64,000 bases of DNA from Fratercula arctica (GCA_947846985.1 CANTUZ010000027.1:3097535-3161534); one strand, 5' to 3'. Counted from the first letter of the stretch, positions 33,619-46,086 are shown. Made by a program: numbers and translations. Notes: a model not told the origin generated them from the letters alone.

Positions 33619-35369
33619 TATAGAATCATAAAATCATTTAGGTTGGAAGAGACCCTTAAGATCATCAAGTCCAACCGTTAACCTAACACAGCCCAAAACC
33701 ACCACTAGACCATGTTCCAAGTCCTTTAAATACCTCCAAGGATAGTGACTCAACCACTTCCCTGGGCAGACTGTTCCAATGCTTAATAACCCTTTCGATG
33801 AAGAAATTTTTCCTAATACCCATCCTAAACCTCCCCTGGCACAACTTGAGGCCATTTCCTCTTGTCCTATCGCCTATTACTTAGGAGAAGAGACCAACCC
33901 CCACCTCACTACAACCTCCTTTCAGGTAGTTGTAGAGAGCGATAAGGTCTCCCCTCAGCCTCCTTTTCTCTAGGCTAAACAAGCCCAGTTCCCTCAGCCG
34001 CTCCTCATAAGACTTGTACTCTGGACACTTCACTAGCTTCCTTGTTCTTTGGACATGCTCCAGCACCTCAATGTCTTTCTTGTAGTGAGGGGCCCAAAAC
34101 TGGACACAGTATTCCAGGTACGGTCTCACCAATGCCAAGTAGAAAGGGACAATCACTTCCCTAATCCTCCTGGCCACACTGTTCCTGATACAGGCCAGGA
34201 TGCTGTTGGCCACCCTGACCACCTGGACACGCTGCTGGCTCATATTCAGCCAGCAGTCGACCAACACCCCCAGGTCCTTTTCCGCCAGGCAGCTCTCCAG
34301 CCACTCTTCCCCAAGCCTGTAGCGCTGCATGGGCTTGTTGTGACCCAAGTGCAGGACCCAGCACTTGGCCTTACTGAATCTTGTACCATTGATCCAGCCT
34401 GTCCAGATCCCTCTGTAAAGCCTTTCTACCCTCAAGGAGATCAACACTCCCACCAGACTTGGTGTCTGTCATCTGCAAACTTACTGAGGGTGCACTCAAT
34501 CCCCTCGTCCAGATCACTGATAAAGATATTAAAGAGAACTGGCCCCAGTACTCAGCCCTGGGGAACACCACTTGTGACCGGCCGCCAACTGGATTTAACT
34601 CCATTCACCACCACTCTCTGGGCCCAGCCATCCAGACAGTTTTTCACCCAGTGAACGGCACACCCATCCAAGCCATGAGCAGCCAGATTCTCCAGGAGAA
34701 TGCTGTGGGAAATGGTTGCAAAGGCTTTACTAAAGTCCAGGTAAACAACATCCACAGCCTTTCCCTCATCCACCAAGCGGGTCACCTTGTCACAGAAGGA
34801 GATCAGGTTTGTCAAGCAGGACCTGCCTTTCATAAATCCATGCTGACTGGGCCTGGTCACCTGGTTGTCCTGTAGGTGCCATGCGATGCGCTCAAGATGA
34901 TCTGCTCCATAACCTTCCCTGGCACCGAGGTCAGACTGACAGGCCTGTAGTTCCCCGGACCATCCTTCCGGCCCTTCTTGTGGATGGGCGTCACATTTGC
35001 AAACTTCCAGTCAACTGGGACCTCCCCGGTTAGCCAGGACTGCTGATAAATGATGGAAAGTGGCTTGGTGAGTGCTTCTGCCACCTCCCTTTGTACTCTT
35101 GGGTGGATCCCATCCGGCCCCATAGACGTGTGTGTCTAAGTGGTGTAGCAGGTTGCTAACCATTTCCTCTCAGATTATGGGGGCTTCATTCTGCTCCCCG
35201 TCTCCCTCATTCATCTCAGGGGCTGGGTACCCAGAGAACAACTGGTTTTAAGGCATTAAGTACCTCAGCCTTTTCCACATCCTTTGTCACTGTTTCCCCC
35301 CCCATCCAATAAAGGATGGAGATTCCCCTTAGCCCTCCTTTTGTTGTTAATGTATTTATAGAAACAGTT
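33619..35369 (-). mobile_element. CR1 LINE, antisense, RT region and 3' tail
   Basis: The 3' tail starts at 33619 (TATAGAATCATAAAATCA). Minus-strand pieces cover the C-terminal domain, RT ([27 protein letters not shown]) and the upstream NVTPIHKKGRKDGPGNYRP segment. Stops and frameshifts are present. Bases 34174-34773 are almost identical to 52788-53387 while both flanks are clearly diverged. The 5' end is cut near 35369 by a family D LTR. Confidence 0.93.
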
Positions 35370-36027
35370 TTTATGTGGAGGACCCCCACACCGCAGCAGA
35401 TGGATATGCCCTGAAGGAAGCTGTAGCCCATGGAAAGGCCATGCTGGAGCAGGCTCCTGGCAGGAATTGTAGTCCGTGGAGAGGAGCCTACGGAGGAGCA
35501 GGTTTTCTGGTAGGAACTGTGGCCTGTGGGGGATGCACACTGGAGCAGTCTGTTCCTGAAGGACTGTACCCATGCTGAAGCAGTTCTTGAATAACTGCAG
35601 CCTGTAGAAGGGACCTCACGCAGGAGCAGGGAAAAAGAATGAAGAGGAAGGAGTGACAGAGATGAAATGTTATGAACTGATTGCAACCCCTATTCCCCAT
35701 CCCCCATGTGCTGCTTGGGGGTGGGGGTAGGAGATAGAAGAGTCAGGAATGAAGGAGTGAAGTTGAGCGGGGGAAGAAGGGGGAGTGGGGCAAAAGGTGT
35801 TTTTACCATCCAACTCTGCTATTCATTGGCAATAAATTAAATTAATTTTCCCTAAGTTGAGTCTGTTTTGCCCATGATGGTAATTGGTAAGCTATCTACC
35901 TGTCCTTATCTCGACCCAGGAGTGAGAGGTGACCCATCACCTTATTTTCTCCCCTTTCCTGTCGAGGAGAGGGAGTAATAGAGCAGCTTTGTGGGCACCT
36001 GGCATCCAGCCAAAGTTAACGCACTAC
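35370..36027 (+). mobile_element. LTR fragment (family D)
   Basis: Similar to the older LTR split by the ERVL provirus: CTGGAGCAG-rich part, CAATAAATTAAATTAATTTTCCC near 35829, GGGCACCTGGCAT, and an end near GCACTACA. Its 5' end is truncated at the CR1 boundary. Confidence 0.8.
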
Positions 36028-37031
36028 AGTTCTCTAGTACAACATTTTAATGAACAAATCTTATTTCTTATGAATAAATATTTACCACAAAATACAAAAT
36101 ACTTTCCTATTTGCCTCAAAAACCTTTCATAAAATAAACAGACATCAGTTTAGACTGTTTCATTAGCTACCTACAGATTTCTACACAGGTAATAGGCAGA
36201 GGCAATATCAGAACAGACATGCCACTGAGGGTAACTCAGTATTTTGGGTTTTCTTTTTTTAAAATCAGTTTTGTGTTATGATAATTTTGTAATTTTACAC
36301 AGACAACAGTCTGTTTAATCTTGGTTTTCTCCATTCTTCCTAAAAAATTACTGTTTGATTATTCCTTGTAAGTTGATTCCCGGTTAGTTATTTGATCAGG
36401 TACATTATGTAAGCTGTCATAGCTTGACCAGTTTTGTAGTAGAGATGAAGGTGGAGACTGTAACAAGGGAGTGTTAGCACTAGCACAAAGTAAAGTTAGT
36501 TCACTCACATAGATGTGTATGGCATCTGCTCAGAACAGCAACAGTTAGAATGGCTTAAAGCTGTCAACCTCATCGATGCTAAAGCTCTCGCCAACATCTT
36601 CATCAAGCTGAATTACTACCAATGAAAGAGTATTCATCAAAAAAGTAGTGTTTGGTGTAGGAGATGAAACCACAGAAGATGTACTCTGGATACTTGCCCA
36701 GAGGAATACTAGTAGAGATGGGCAGGCTGGTACTCCCTCTCCCTTCTCGTAAACAGGCCTTTAACCCAGTATTGAGCACATACAAAGCTCAAGAGCCACT
36801 GACCTCTCTCAGCTATGGGACAGGACAGGTCATGTATCAGGGTAATGTGGAAATACCATTTCCTGAGTTTACAGTTATCATTTACTCAAACATGCCTCAT
36901 CATTCACAAGAACAAGTCTCCACAACTTTACAACAGCATCATTATAATACTGTGGCCTTTCTTCTTTTTAAGTGCCTGAGTTTGGATGGGGGGAGGGGGA
37001 TGTGTTTCTGGAAAAAAATACACCACCACCC
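36028..37031. other. intergenic sequence with an exon-like island
   Basis: AT-rich except for 36540-36830, which has higher GC and short protein-like frames on the minus strand. Otherwise nothing was recognised. Confidence 0.45.
36709..36812 (-). other. possible terminal coding exon, unidentified
   Basis: On the minus strand a strong acceptor (CCTGTCCTGTCCCATAG) precedes 36812. The frame with two carried bases is open for 34 codons (QWLLSFVCAQYWVKGLFTRR) to TAG at 36709-36711. Two Trp and two Tyr in a short stretch are protein-like. No gene identity or partner exon was found, so this could be a relic or chance. Confidence 0.25.
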
Positions 37032-38469
37032 TGTCCTGGTTTGAGGTAAAACAGAACCAATTTTCTGTTCAGTAATTTTATTTTTCAGTTAAGTCTCTTT
37101 TAACTAACTGCACACACTGAAATTAACAGCATATTTTTCAGACACTGTCAGCTTCTAGCAGAGATAAGGCCTGATGTTTGTAGTTAATACCAAGGAATGG
37201 TATACAGAGAGGCTCCTGCTAATACTTATTGCTATAACAACCAAGGTCAGCTAACTTTGTTATTTGCCCCGCTGGAGGGTCAGAAATGGAAAAGCATAGA
37301 GGGGTCGCACCTGTGGGGAGGTGTGTAAGGGATAATAGAGGATGGTCCGAGTGAGACACAACGGAAAATTACTAGTTGAACCAAACCCAGTATATGTGCC
37401 GAGAAAAAGGACCTCAGTACTGTTGCTGCAAAAACTATGTGTGTATCCATGAGAACCTGACCTTCGAAGAAGAAGATAACAAGAAGGGAGTGCAACAATG
37501 TAGTCGTGTATCAGACAGCCACTGTTAGCAAAGCTGGATCATGAGTCTGGTGAGGCTCGCTGCATGCACTGGCCACGCATGCAGTGACTCTAGCCTGTAC
37601 TTTTCCACTCAATCCAGTGCAGGATATAAGGGGGCTGTCTCAGACCGGAGAGGGGGAGAGAGACATGAGCGCACTTTGAAGATACACGGGATGCCCTGAC
37701 CGCGCTGTGCCTTGCCGCGCTCTGCCGTACCGATGGAGCTCCTCGTTATCCTGCTGCTCAGCAGTGCTACTACGATCTATGGGGTGGTAAGACTCTCTCA
37801 AGTAACTTTTGGGACATTTGGGAACTGCTTAGCAAGGCTTTGCAATAAAGCTGAATTCACTGTTTTTTTTTTCTCTGTAGCAAGACTTCACAATAAAGCA
37901 GAGTTAACCTTTTTTTTTTTTTTCCTTTGTGTGGGCTCCCATTTGTACGTTGGAATCTTTAAAAAAGAACCGGTTACAGGAGGAGCGGACAGGACAGGTG
38001 ACCCAAAACTGACCAACAGGGTGTTCCATCCCATCTGCATCATGGTCAGTATAAAAGTTGAGGAATCAAAGGGTCAGCTCTCTTTCTTTAATGGCTGCTG
38101 TCCAAGGAGTACTCTATCTGTTCGTCTGCCTTTGATCCTGATCCGTGGGTTCCTGAATCCACATCCTGAGTTCAGCTCCCATCCATTGCTGAGTCCAGTC
38201 TGGGACTTTTCCAATGCCTGCCTGTGACGTGATTGTCATCCTGGGAGCTCAATACTGGTTTTGTATACATCGTATATATTATTTTCTTATTAATATTATT
38301 GCCTTTCTATTATTATTATTTTATTAATAATATTTCATGAAAGCAGTTTAGTTTCTTTTCAACTCATAGTTCTCTCTTCCTCTTGTTCTTTCTCCTCTCC
38401 TCTGAAGGGAGAGAGGTCAGAGAGCATCTGTCATTCACTTTAGTGGCCAGCTCATCCCAAACCATGACA
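37032..38469 (+). mobile_element. ERVL LTR (family F) split by a nested LTR
   Basis: Outer LTR starts TGTCCTGGTTTGAGG and ends CCATGACA, with CACCC on both sides (37027-37031 and 38470-38474), a clean five-base ERVL duplication. A family A solo LTR sits inside at 37322-37978. Without it the LTR is about 780 bp. Confidence 0.93.
37322..37978 (+). mobile_element. complete family A solo LTR nested in an ERVL LTR
   Basis: Runs TGTGTAAGGG...GGTTACA (657 bp) with a GGAGG duplication (37317-37321 and 37979-37983). It has a TATA-like GATATAAGG near 37622 and GCAATAAAGC near 37843. It is the reference copy for the LTR pieces at 1, 3613 and 5684 and shows that the family A insertion is younger than the surrounding ERVL LTR. 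Confidence 0.95.
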
Positions 38470-40097
38470 CACCCAAAACTAACACCCAGGCAACAACCCT
38501 ACAGGCCCAAGGTATATGAAAATCTGTCATTTGTCTCCACTCCAGTTACACACATAGTAGCAGCAGTGAAAACTTTAGACATTGCCTGTACTGACAGGAT
38601 ACCTCCCCACCATCAACACCATTCAGTAGCACCAATAGCAAGACAATGGCTTTTGAAGGAAGAGGCATTGGCACTGGTTGGTATTTTAATCTCTGCCTTA
38701 CCCACACCTCCCTCATGAACAAAGCAGGACGTGATGGTGTCCGTGCAAATGACAGGACATGCCAGGCAGAAATCTCCCAGCCCTGCCAGGGTAGAGACAG
38801 GGCAAGGTGTCTCCCTACCCCAAGGCAGGAGGGCAGTTCCCCGGGGATCTGGCAGCAGAAACTTGCTCTCACCCAGCAGCAGCAGCAGCTTGAGTTCCCG
38901 GCAGGTGTCCTACTTGTCATGGTGCAGCTGATGCCTGATGTCCATGCTGATACGCTGCAACTTCTCCTTAGCAGAGAGTCAGCAGCTGGTCATAGCCAGC
39001 GGCACTCTGGCTCCTGCTGCAAGAGGGGAGGCGAGAAAAACCTTTTCCCAGCTGGGGAAGTGCGGTTCAGGTGCCCTGTCGATGTCCCAGGAACTCATCT
39101 TACCACGTGGTAGGGAAATAGTTGACTCCTGCCTGCTACTTAGTTGTTCAGTGTCAGTGGGATCTGGGCTGAGCTACTTCATTGCTACTGTGAATCCTGC
39201 TAACAATTAGCATTATTACAAAATGTGTGTTTGCTATTCCTAAATACAGAAAACACTGACTTATTACAGAACCATCACCTACTCTTTTGAGGCTATGGAA
39301 CTGCAAGCAAGCTCTTGAAGTAACGTAGTGCTGAAGGGAAAGAACTCCATACTCAATTTTGCTAAAACTGCAAACATAAACGTATGCTGAGGGTGGTCAA
39401 GTTGGCAAGTCCTTCAGGTTAGAGATCCATAGGGTTCAGGAGTGTTTTCAGTTCAGCCCCTTCTATTCTGTGGGAAGAATAATCTCCAGAGCTGTTTTGC
39501 ATTACAGGAGCAGGTGTGTTCCTACATCATACTCCATGTCCCAGACTTTGAAGACTCATAAATGAGTTTGCAAAAGGTGGTGAATATGTATGACTTTCTA
39601 ATTCTAATAAAGGTCTGTAAAATCAGCACATAATTTTAAATTGGTTAAATATGTATGTTTTCCAAGTTATTTCAGGTTTAGAAAGCAATTTTTCTGGTTT
39701 GTTTTTAGATTTTTAATTTGTGGGGGTTTTGGGGGTTGGGGTTTTTTATTTGGTTTTTGTTGTAGGAGAAGTTTATTATACAGAAGCCAGACCCTCAAGC
39801 TTATAATAACAGAGCATATACATTAAAAATCAAATGATTGGAACTTTATCTGCTTTCTCCATGTATTTCTTCAAAATTTTACTGGACTCTCATTCTTTAT
39901 TTGTCATCTTCCTATCATATTTTCTGGTTTATTCTGAAGAAAACACAAACCTAATAATGGTACTTGAGCTTTTGAACTTGCAATATTTTAAATGCATTCA
40001 GTAACAAGCCTCAAAGTTTATGCAACAGCGACAGGTAAATCTGCTAGAACGATAAGTAAACTGGAAGCTCATACCCCACATTGGGCACCAATTAATC
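38470..40097. other. host-like sequence with a decayed exon
   Basis: GC is higher over 38700-39110, where a splice-bounded exon relic lies on the minus strand. A plus-strand open frame at 38646-39113 has no recognisable content and overlaps it. The remainder, to 40097, shows nothing. Confidence 0.45.
38873..39016 (-). pseudogene. decayed host exon with intact splice signals
   Basis: Minus strand: a strong pyrimidine tract and acceptor (CTCGCCTCCCCTCTTGCAG) precede 39016, and a strong donor (CTGCTGG/GTGAGAGC) follows 38873. Inside, AAGYDQLLTL is followed by a one-base frame change and then AKEKLQRISMDIRHQLHHDK, a TAG stop, and DTCRELKLLLLLG. The two halves make one continuous charged helical segment, so this looks like a real exon that has lost its frame. 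I cannot name the gene. It fits a unitary pseudogene or a decayed gametolog or duplicate. Confidence 0.4.
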
Positions 40098-40675
40098 TGT
40101 CATGGTTTGGGCCAGGTTGGCTAATGACAAGACAACAGATGCTCTCCCCCACCTCTTGCTCTAAGAAGAAGAACAGGAGGCATAAAGAGATTTATGAGTT
40201 TAGAAAAAAACCAAAACTACTTTAATGAAATAAGTATTAATAATAAAATAAAGAGAAAATAATGAAATAGATACAATACATAAAACCATAGTAAGCTCAC
40301 AGGGAGATGTCACTGGTAGGCACTGGGAAAGCTCCAGGCTGGACTCAGTGACAAATGGGAACTGGATTCCATAACTCACCGATGGGAATCAAATGTAGAC
40401 AAATTAACAAACCATCTCCCCAAACACCAACCACTAAGAAAAAGCCCACCTAACCCCTTTGATCCCTCAGCTTTTATACTGAGCATGGCAGATGGGATGG
40501 AATACCCTATTGGTCAGTTTGGGTCACCTGACCTGTCCACTCCTCCCCACAGGTGCAACCCCTCCATGGGGTAAACAACCAAGTCAGGTGACCCTGGTTG
40601 CCACAGCAACAAGTAAGAGCAAGAGCCTCTCTCACTGAACAGAAAGTTGGCTCTGTTCCACCCCAAACCAGGACA
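40098..40675 (-). mobile_element. ERVL LTR (family F), antisense
   Basis: Plus strand TGTCATGGTTTGGG...CCAGGACA, matching 30877-31505 closely, including TTATACTGAGCATGGCAGATGG. No matching target duplication at the edges. Confidence 0.88.
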
Positions 40676-42854
40676 AATGGAAAAACAAGAATTTTGTATT
40701 TCTGGGCCTTTGTAGAGCTTGGTCATTTTAACCTCTGAAAAAATGGATAAAGAATTTTTATTTGGTAATGTTTTCTGTCCAGTTTCCTTGGGAATAAACA
40801 ACTATGTAAGATAGAGTTTTAAAGACAAACAAACTCTAAAAGTTATGTATTTCAACACTGTGAGATGCAAATAAACTAAATTTTGCACTAACAATTGTGT
40901 GTGGCTTTCTCCTTAGGGTGGGTGGTTTAGTTGCTATTTGTATTGCTATTTTACACACACAATGAGGAAGTTCTACTCCAGCTAACTACTTTATTTTCTT
41001 TGGCATATGTGCACTTTGTGCAGTTTATTGCTCGGTGACTCACAGTAGCTACGCTCCCTAAAAGGAGTAGGCTCAGAGAAAGTTTCTTACTGGCTCAATC
41101 AAATTTGACAGATTTAATGAGCCCAAGTACTGGTGCAGTAAAAAATATCCTGGGTTTAACCATCTTCCAAATATGCATCATTACCCGTCAACAGCAAAGC
41201 CTGGATTAAAAGATACCAGTTAAAGTAGCACTTTACAAAGTTAACAACTAATGGGATAAAGTCACAAAGCAATAAAAATCTCAAAACAGAAATGTGGTTA
41301 TTGCAGTAGGAGTACTTTAAAAATAGATGAGCAGGAGTTATCACCACAATATTTTGCGAATCTAATTACACAGTAGACTAATCTCATTGCAATGTGAAGT
41401 TTTTCTCTACCCTAACACTACAAACAAGAAGTGGTGAGAGCAAAACTAAACTTCGGGTAGTCCATCTAATGAGAGGAATAAAAAAGATGTTGAGGAAGAA
41501 CAGTAAATGAGGAAGCAAAGGAAGTGTCAGATAATGTTAAGTGGAAGGAAAAAAAGAAAAAAATTCTCTCAAATCCTTAAGTAACTCCATGTGTGAATAC
41601 TTCCATAAAGAGCAGATATAAAGAAAACCCATATATTTACTATTACAACCACTAAATTGAATTAATATCCTTAAAGCTTTGAATTACCAGGAACTAAAGA
41701 CTTAGAAATGGTGTGTTTAACTGAGAATGCCAAATGGCCTGTTTTATGCACTCTTCTTAGTACAGTGGTTGTAATCAGATATATCTGTTCCTGTAACTCA
41801 TTCCTTGAGGTATAAGCTAAATTACAAAAATCAACATATATAAGTTGCAAGCTATATTAAATGAAGAGCTTTGAAAGCTACTGTTAAAATTTTAAATTAC
41901 TTTTAATGGAGAGCACTTAATTAAAGGGATCACATAGGGATAGCTGAAATAATAGTCTGAATTGTTGAGTGACTGAATTCTGGGCAAAATCTAAGCTGTA
42001 ACCAGAGGTTGCAGGAAACACTGAATTTTTATACCACAGTAGGAGTGAAATTCTATCCCAAAATAATCTTCACAGACTTGTATGAAAGAGATTAGGAACG
42101 AAAAAAAAAATCATGTTTAGGTCTGGAAATAAAGTCCATTGAATCAAAACCATGTAAAATATTGAAAATAATTAAAATCCTGTGACTATATGGAAAGTTA
42201 TATGGAAAGAAATATGAATGCTGCCTTTTACGAACACACAGGATGGTCTCAAAAGACAGCACTGTTGGTTTCTCTAAGACAGAACATTTTATAGTTCAAT
42301 ATTTTCTGCAAACCAGGCAGTGGAAATGGAACAGATGATTGCCTACCCAATTTAATTATCAAAAGACTGAGAAACATTAGTGAAGATAGGCCTTTGGATT
42401 CATTCAGTAGAATTAAGAAAAGAAATCATCTAGGAAATCAGTCACAAAGTTTCTGAAAATGTTGAAGGTAAATGTTCAAAAAGAATTAGACATGATACAT
42501 AAAAGGAACTTTGACTTCAAAAATTATAATACAAAGTGATTAAAATACATATTGCTAATTTTGTACAATGGAAAACACTAGAGCTGACGATAATGTCAGC
42601 AGTAATGGCAAGTTCTGTCAATGCTATTTATTTCTAGGAAGAAAAAAGCTAATTTAACTCACATTAAAAATGTATTAATCTATTAAGGAACTAGATTATA
42701 AAAAATGACAGACAAAGCTGGAGAAACATACTTGCTATCAGACTGAATGATGACTGGGAAAGAAACAGCAATGCCAAGCGATTCTAAGTTCTGCCCATTA
42801 CATTTTGAAATAGCTAAATGTTATGGCTAATAGGGTCGGTAATGAAATAACTGT
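40676..42854. other. AT-rich intergenic sequence, nothing seen
   Basis: About 2.2 kb of host-like sequence with no transposon, RNA or coding signal I can support. Confidence 0.5.
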
Positions 42855-43345
42855 TGTCCTGGGTTGAGCGACACAGGACTAATTTCTCTTCTGATGCTGG
42901 GGAGAAATGCACTTTTGGAAGACTCTAGTGTCTGAATTTGTGGAAATATTTACTTTATAGCCAGCTAGGCTATGTGGGATTCAAGGTCTCAGCGTTTTCA
43001 AGCCTTGACAGGTGCAGGGATGAGGAGGAGCGAGGCCTGGGCATTTGACCCAGGCTGGCCAACAGGATTATTTCATACTGTGAATGTCACATTCAATATA
43101 AATTAGAAAGTTTGCTGTGTAGTTTCTCTCTCTCGATGGTGGCCATCCAGAGAAACTCCTTGCCCTGTTGCTGGACCCCTGAGGCCTTCCCTTCCTCCCG
43201 AAGCCATTGCGCTCGCAGTGTCCGACATTTACTGTCCACTGCTGGGAGTGCACAGCTTCCTACTGATATAAGCGGCTGAGTATAATCCTTGTATATCTTA
43301 TATTAGTATCAGGATTAATACTGGTTCTTTAATATTATTGTTACT
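42855..43345 (+). mobile_element. family B LTR, 3'-truncated
   Basis: Matches 6363-6850 (TGTCCTGGGTTGAGCGAC, GGCATTTGACCCAGGCTGGCC, CCACTGCTGGGAGTGCACAG) and stops matching near 43345, so the last ~135 bp are missing and no duplication can be tested. Confidence 0.88.
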
Positions 43346-43555
43346 GGTTTCTTCTCTTGTGCTGACCTACCAATTCCACAAGTACAACTATTTGTATTAT
43401 TCAACTATTTATACTTTAAAATAAAGAAAGTATTAAGTTGATTTGTAATCAAGCCTGTCACTTTTTCTATTTAGAACTGTAGGCTTTCCATTTCTGTAAG
43501 ATTTTTATTCCAGTAAGCCTTTCACCAACTCTTTGTCCAACAGCAATCCTAATTT

Positions 43556-44168
43556 CCTAGAATCATAGAAAAGCCAAGGTTGGAAGGGACCTTGAAAGGT
43601 CATCTGGTCCAACGTTTCGTTGGAAAGGGAGCCTAGATGAGATTGTCTAGCACCCAGTCCAATCATGTCTTGAAAACCTCCAGCAATGGGGACACTACCA
43701 CATCCCCTGAGGAGTTTGTTTCAATGAATGATTGCTCTCACTGTAAAAAATGTCTGTCTTATATCAAGGTGAAACCTCTCCCAGTGCAACTTGCACCTGT
43801 TGCCCCTTGTGTTCTCCATGTGGCTCCTTGTGAAAAGAGAGTCTCTGTCCTCCTTGTAGCTGCCCTTTAAGTACTGGAATACTGTGATTAGGTCCCCCTG
43901 AGCCTTCTCTTCTCCAGGGGAAAAAGTCCTAACTCCTTCAGTCTTTCCTCGTAGGGCAGGTTCTCCAGCCCTTTGATCATCTTCATGGCCCTCCCTTGGA
44001 CCCTTTCCAGTCTCTCTGCATCTTTCTTGAATTGTGAAGACTAGAACTGGACACAATATTACAAGTGAGATCAGACAAGCACTGAGCAGAGCGGGATGAT
44101 CACATCTGTATCTCTGCTAGTAACCATAGAATCACAGAGAAGTTTTGGTTGGAAAGGACCTTTAAAGG
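43556..44168 (-). mobile_element. CR1 3' fragments, antisense, with a second tail
   Basis: 43556-44125 is the CR1 3' end on the minus strand, covering the C-terminal coding part with frameshifts. A second CR1 tail (ATAGAATCACAGAGAAGTTTTGG) begins at 44126 and is cut at 44168 by the ERVL LTR, so two CR1 insertions abut. Confidence 0.88.
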
Positions 44169-44775
44169 TATCATGGCTTGGGCTGGGTTGGCCAATGACA
44201 AGATCACAGATGCTCTCCCCCACCTCTCACTCCATGGAGAGGAAGAAGAGAGATAAAGAGACTTATGAGTTTAGAAAAAACTAAACTAATAAAATATTAA
44301 TAATAAAATAAAAAGGGAAAAAACTATACAGATAAAATATATAGAAATATACACAAATCTGTATCAAGCTCTCAGGGAGATATCACTAGCAAGCACTGGG
44401 AAAGTTCCAGACTGGACTCAGAGACAAATGGGAACTAGAACACACTGACCAGGATCAAAAAGCAGATGAGCTGACAGGATCCTCCCCAGACATCAAACAC
44501 AAGACACTGGAACAAAAAAAAAGACCACCAACCAACAAACAAAAACCCACCAGACCCCTTTGCTCCTTCACCTTTTATACTGAGCAGGCAGATGGGATGG
44601 AATACCCTATTGGTCAGTTTGGGTCACCTGACCTGTCTGCTTCTTCCCACAGGTGCAACCCCTCCACAGGGTAAACAACCAAGTCAGCTGACCCTGGTTC
44701 CCACAGCAACAAGTAAGAGCAAGAGCCTCTCTCACTGAACAGAAAGTTGGCTCTGCTTCACCCCAAACTAGGACA
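44169..44775 (-). mobile_element. 3' LTR (family F) of an antisense ERVL
   Basis: Plus strand TATCATGG...CTAGGACA. It is followed at once by TTCCACCCCTTATTCCATACC, the complement of the ERVL polypurine tract seen at 19815-19832. The tract position proves this is the 3' LTR of the ERVL lying to the right and ties family F to ERVL. Confidence 0.92.
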
Positions 44776-46065
44776 TTCCACCCCTTATTCCATACCATTT
44801 GCACCATGCTCAGATCTCTAATACTTCTTATCCATCAAATATATACATATACAGATATACATATATATGTACAGATCAGTCATTTATGATTTATCTCTAA
44901 ACACAAAAGTTCATTAAGTCCATTTAGTTCATAATTGCAGAGCCTCATCTATTATAGCAGACTCAGGACTGAGTATTCTCACCAAGGGTCAAATTTCCTT
45001 GAGGCACACATTGAATTTCTCAATTCTCCAGAATCACCCACCAAGTACATCCAGGTCCTTGAGCAAAAACAGTCCCACGAATGGGTTTGCCTTTGCCTGA
45101 GGCAGGAAAAACCCAAACAGTTTTCCTCAGCATATTCCTTTCATGCACCACAGGGACTTTATCCCCTTCTACTGTATGTAAAAGGTCTGACTGAGCAGGA
45201 CCAGCTCGATTGATGGATCCCCTGGTGTTAACTAACCAGGTAGCTTGTGCTAAATGCTTGGCCCAGTTTTTAAAGGTTCTACCCATTGCTTTCAGGGTAG
45301 TATTTAACAGTCCATTGTATCGCTCAATTTTCCCAGAAGCTGGAGCATGATAGTGGACATGATATACCCACTCAATGCCATGTTCTTTTGCCCAAGTACT
45401 TATAAGACTGTTTTTGAAATGAGTCCCACTGTCTGACTCAATTCTTTCTGGAGTACCATGTTGCCACAAGACTTGCCTTTCAAGGCCCAGGATGGTATTC
45501 CAGGCAGTGGCATGGGGCACAGCATAGGTTTCCATCCATCCAGTGCTTGCTTCCACCATTGTAAGCACGTAATACTTACCCTGGAGGGTTTGAGGGAGTG
45601 TGATATAGTCAATTTGCCAGGCCTACCCATACTTATATATTAACCATCGTCCCCCATACCACAACGGTTTTAACCTTTTAGCTTGCTTGATTTTGGCACG
45701 TTTCACAGTCGTGGATAACCTGCGCAAAAGCATCCATGGTTAAATCCACCCCTCGGTCATGGGCCCATTTATATGTTGCATCCCTTCCTTGATGACCTGA
45801 AGCGTCATGGGCCCACCGAGCTAAAAATAGTTCACCTCTATGTTCCCAGTCCAAATCTGTCTGGAAAATCTTAGCAGCCTGATCCACTTGCTGATTGTTT
45901 CAATGTTCCTCAGTGGCTTGACTTATGGATACATGGGCATCTACATGGCATTCCTTTACAGCTAGTTTCCCTAGCCAGTCAGCAATATCTTGCCATAATT
46001 CAGCAGCCCAGATGCGTTGACATCTGTGCTGCCAGTTTCTCTGCTTCCACTGCTTTAACCATCCC
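44776..46065 (-). pseudogene. pol: antisense ERVL pol: integrase and RNase H part
   Basis: The minus strand encodes integrase at 45020-45568 with ESDSGTHF, in which Asn next to the second Asp is Ser, and KIERYNGLL carrying the Glu. The zinc-finger region is at 45678-45887 (HDASGHQGRD, CETC) and the RNase H end (HVDAHV) near 45935-45955. Stops and frame changes separate them. It is interrupted at 46065 by a sense CR1 and resumes at 48530. Confidence 0.92.
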
Positions 46066-46086
46066 TTTAACCAGGCCCTGGTTCTC

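Noticed and set aside
38646..39113. 155-codon plus-strand frame
   Set aside because: No recognisable domain, Gln-rich by a CAG run, and it overlaps a better-supported minus-strand splice-bounded exon relic.
44825..44880. TATA/CATA-rich patch as a promoter
   Set aside because: It is an AT microsatellite inside the antisense ERVL 3' region, with no gene to drive.
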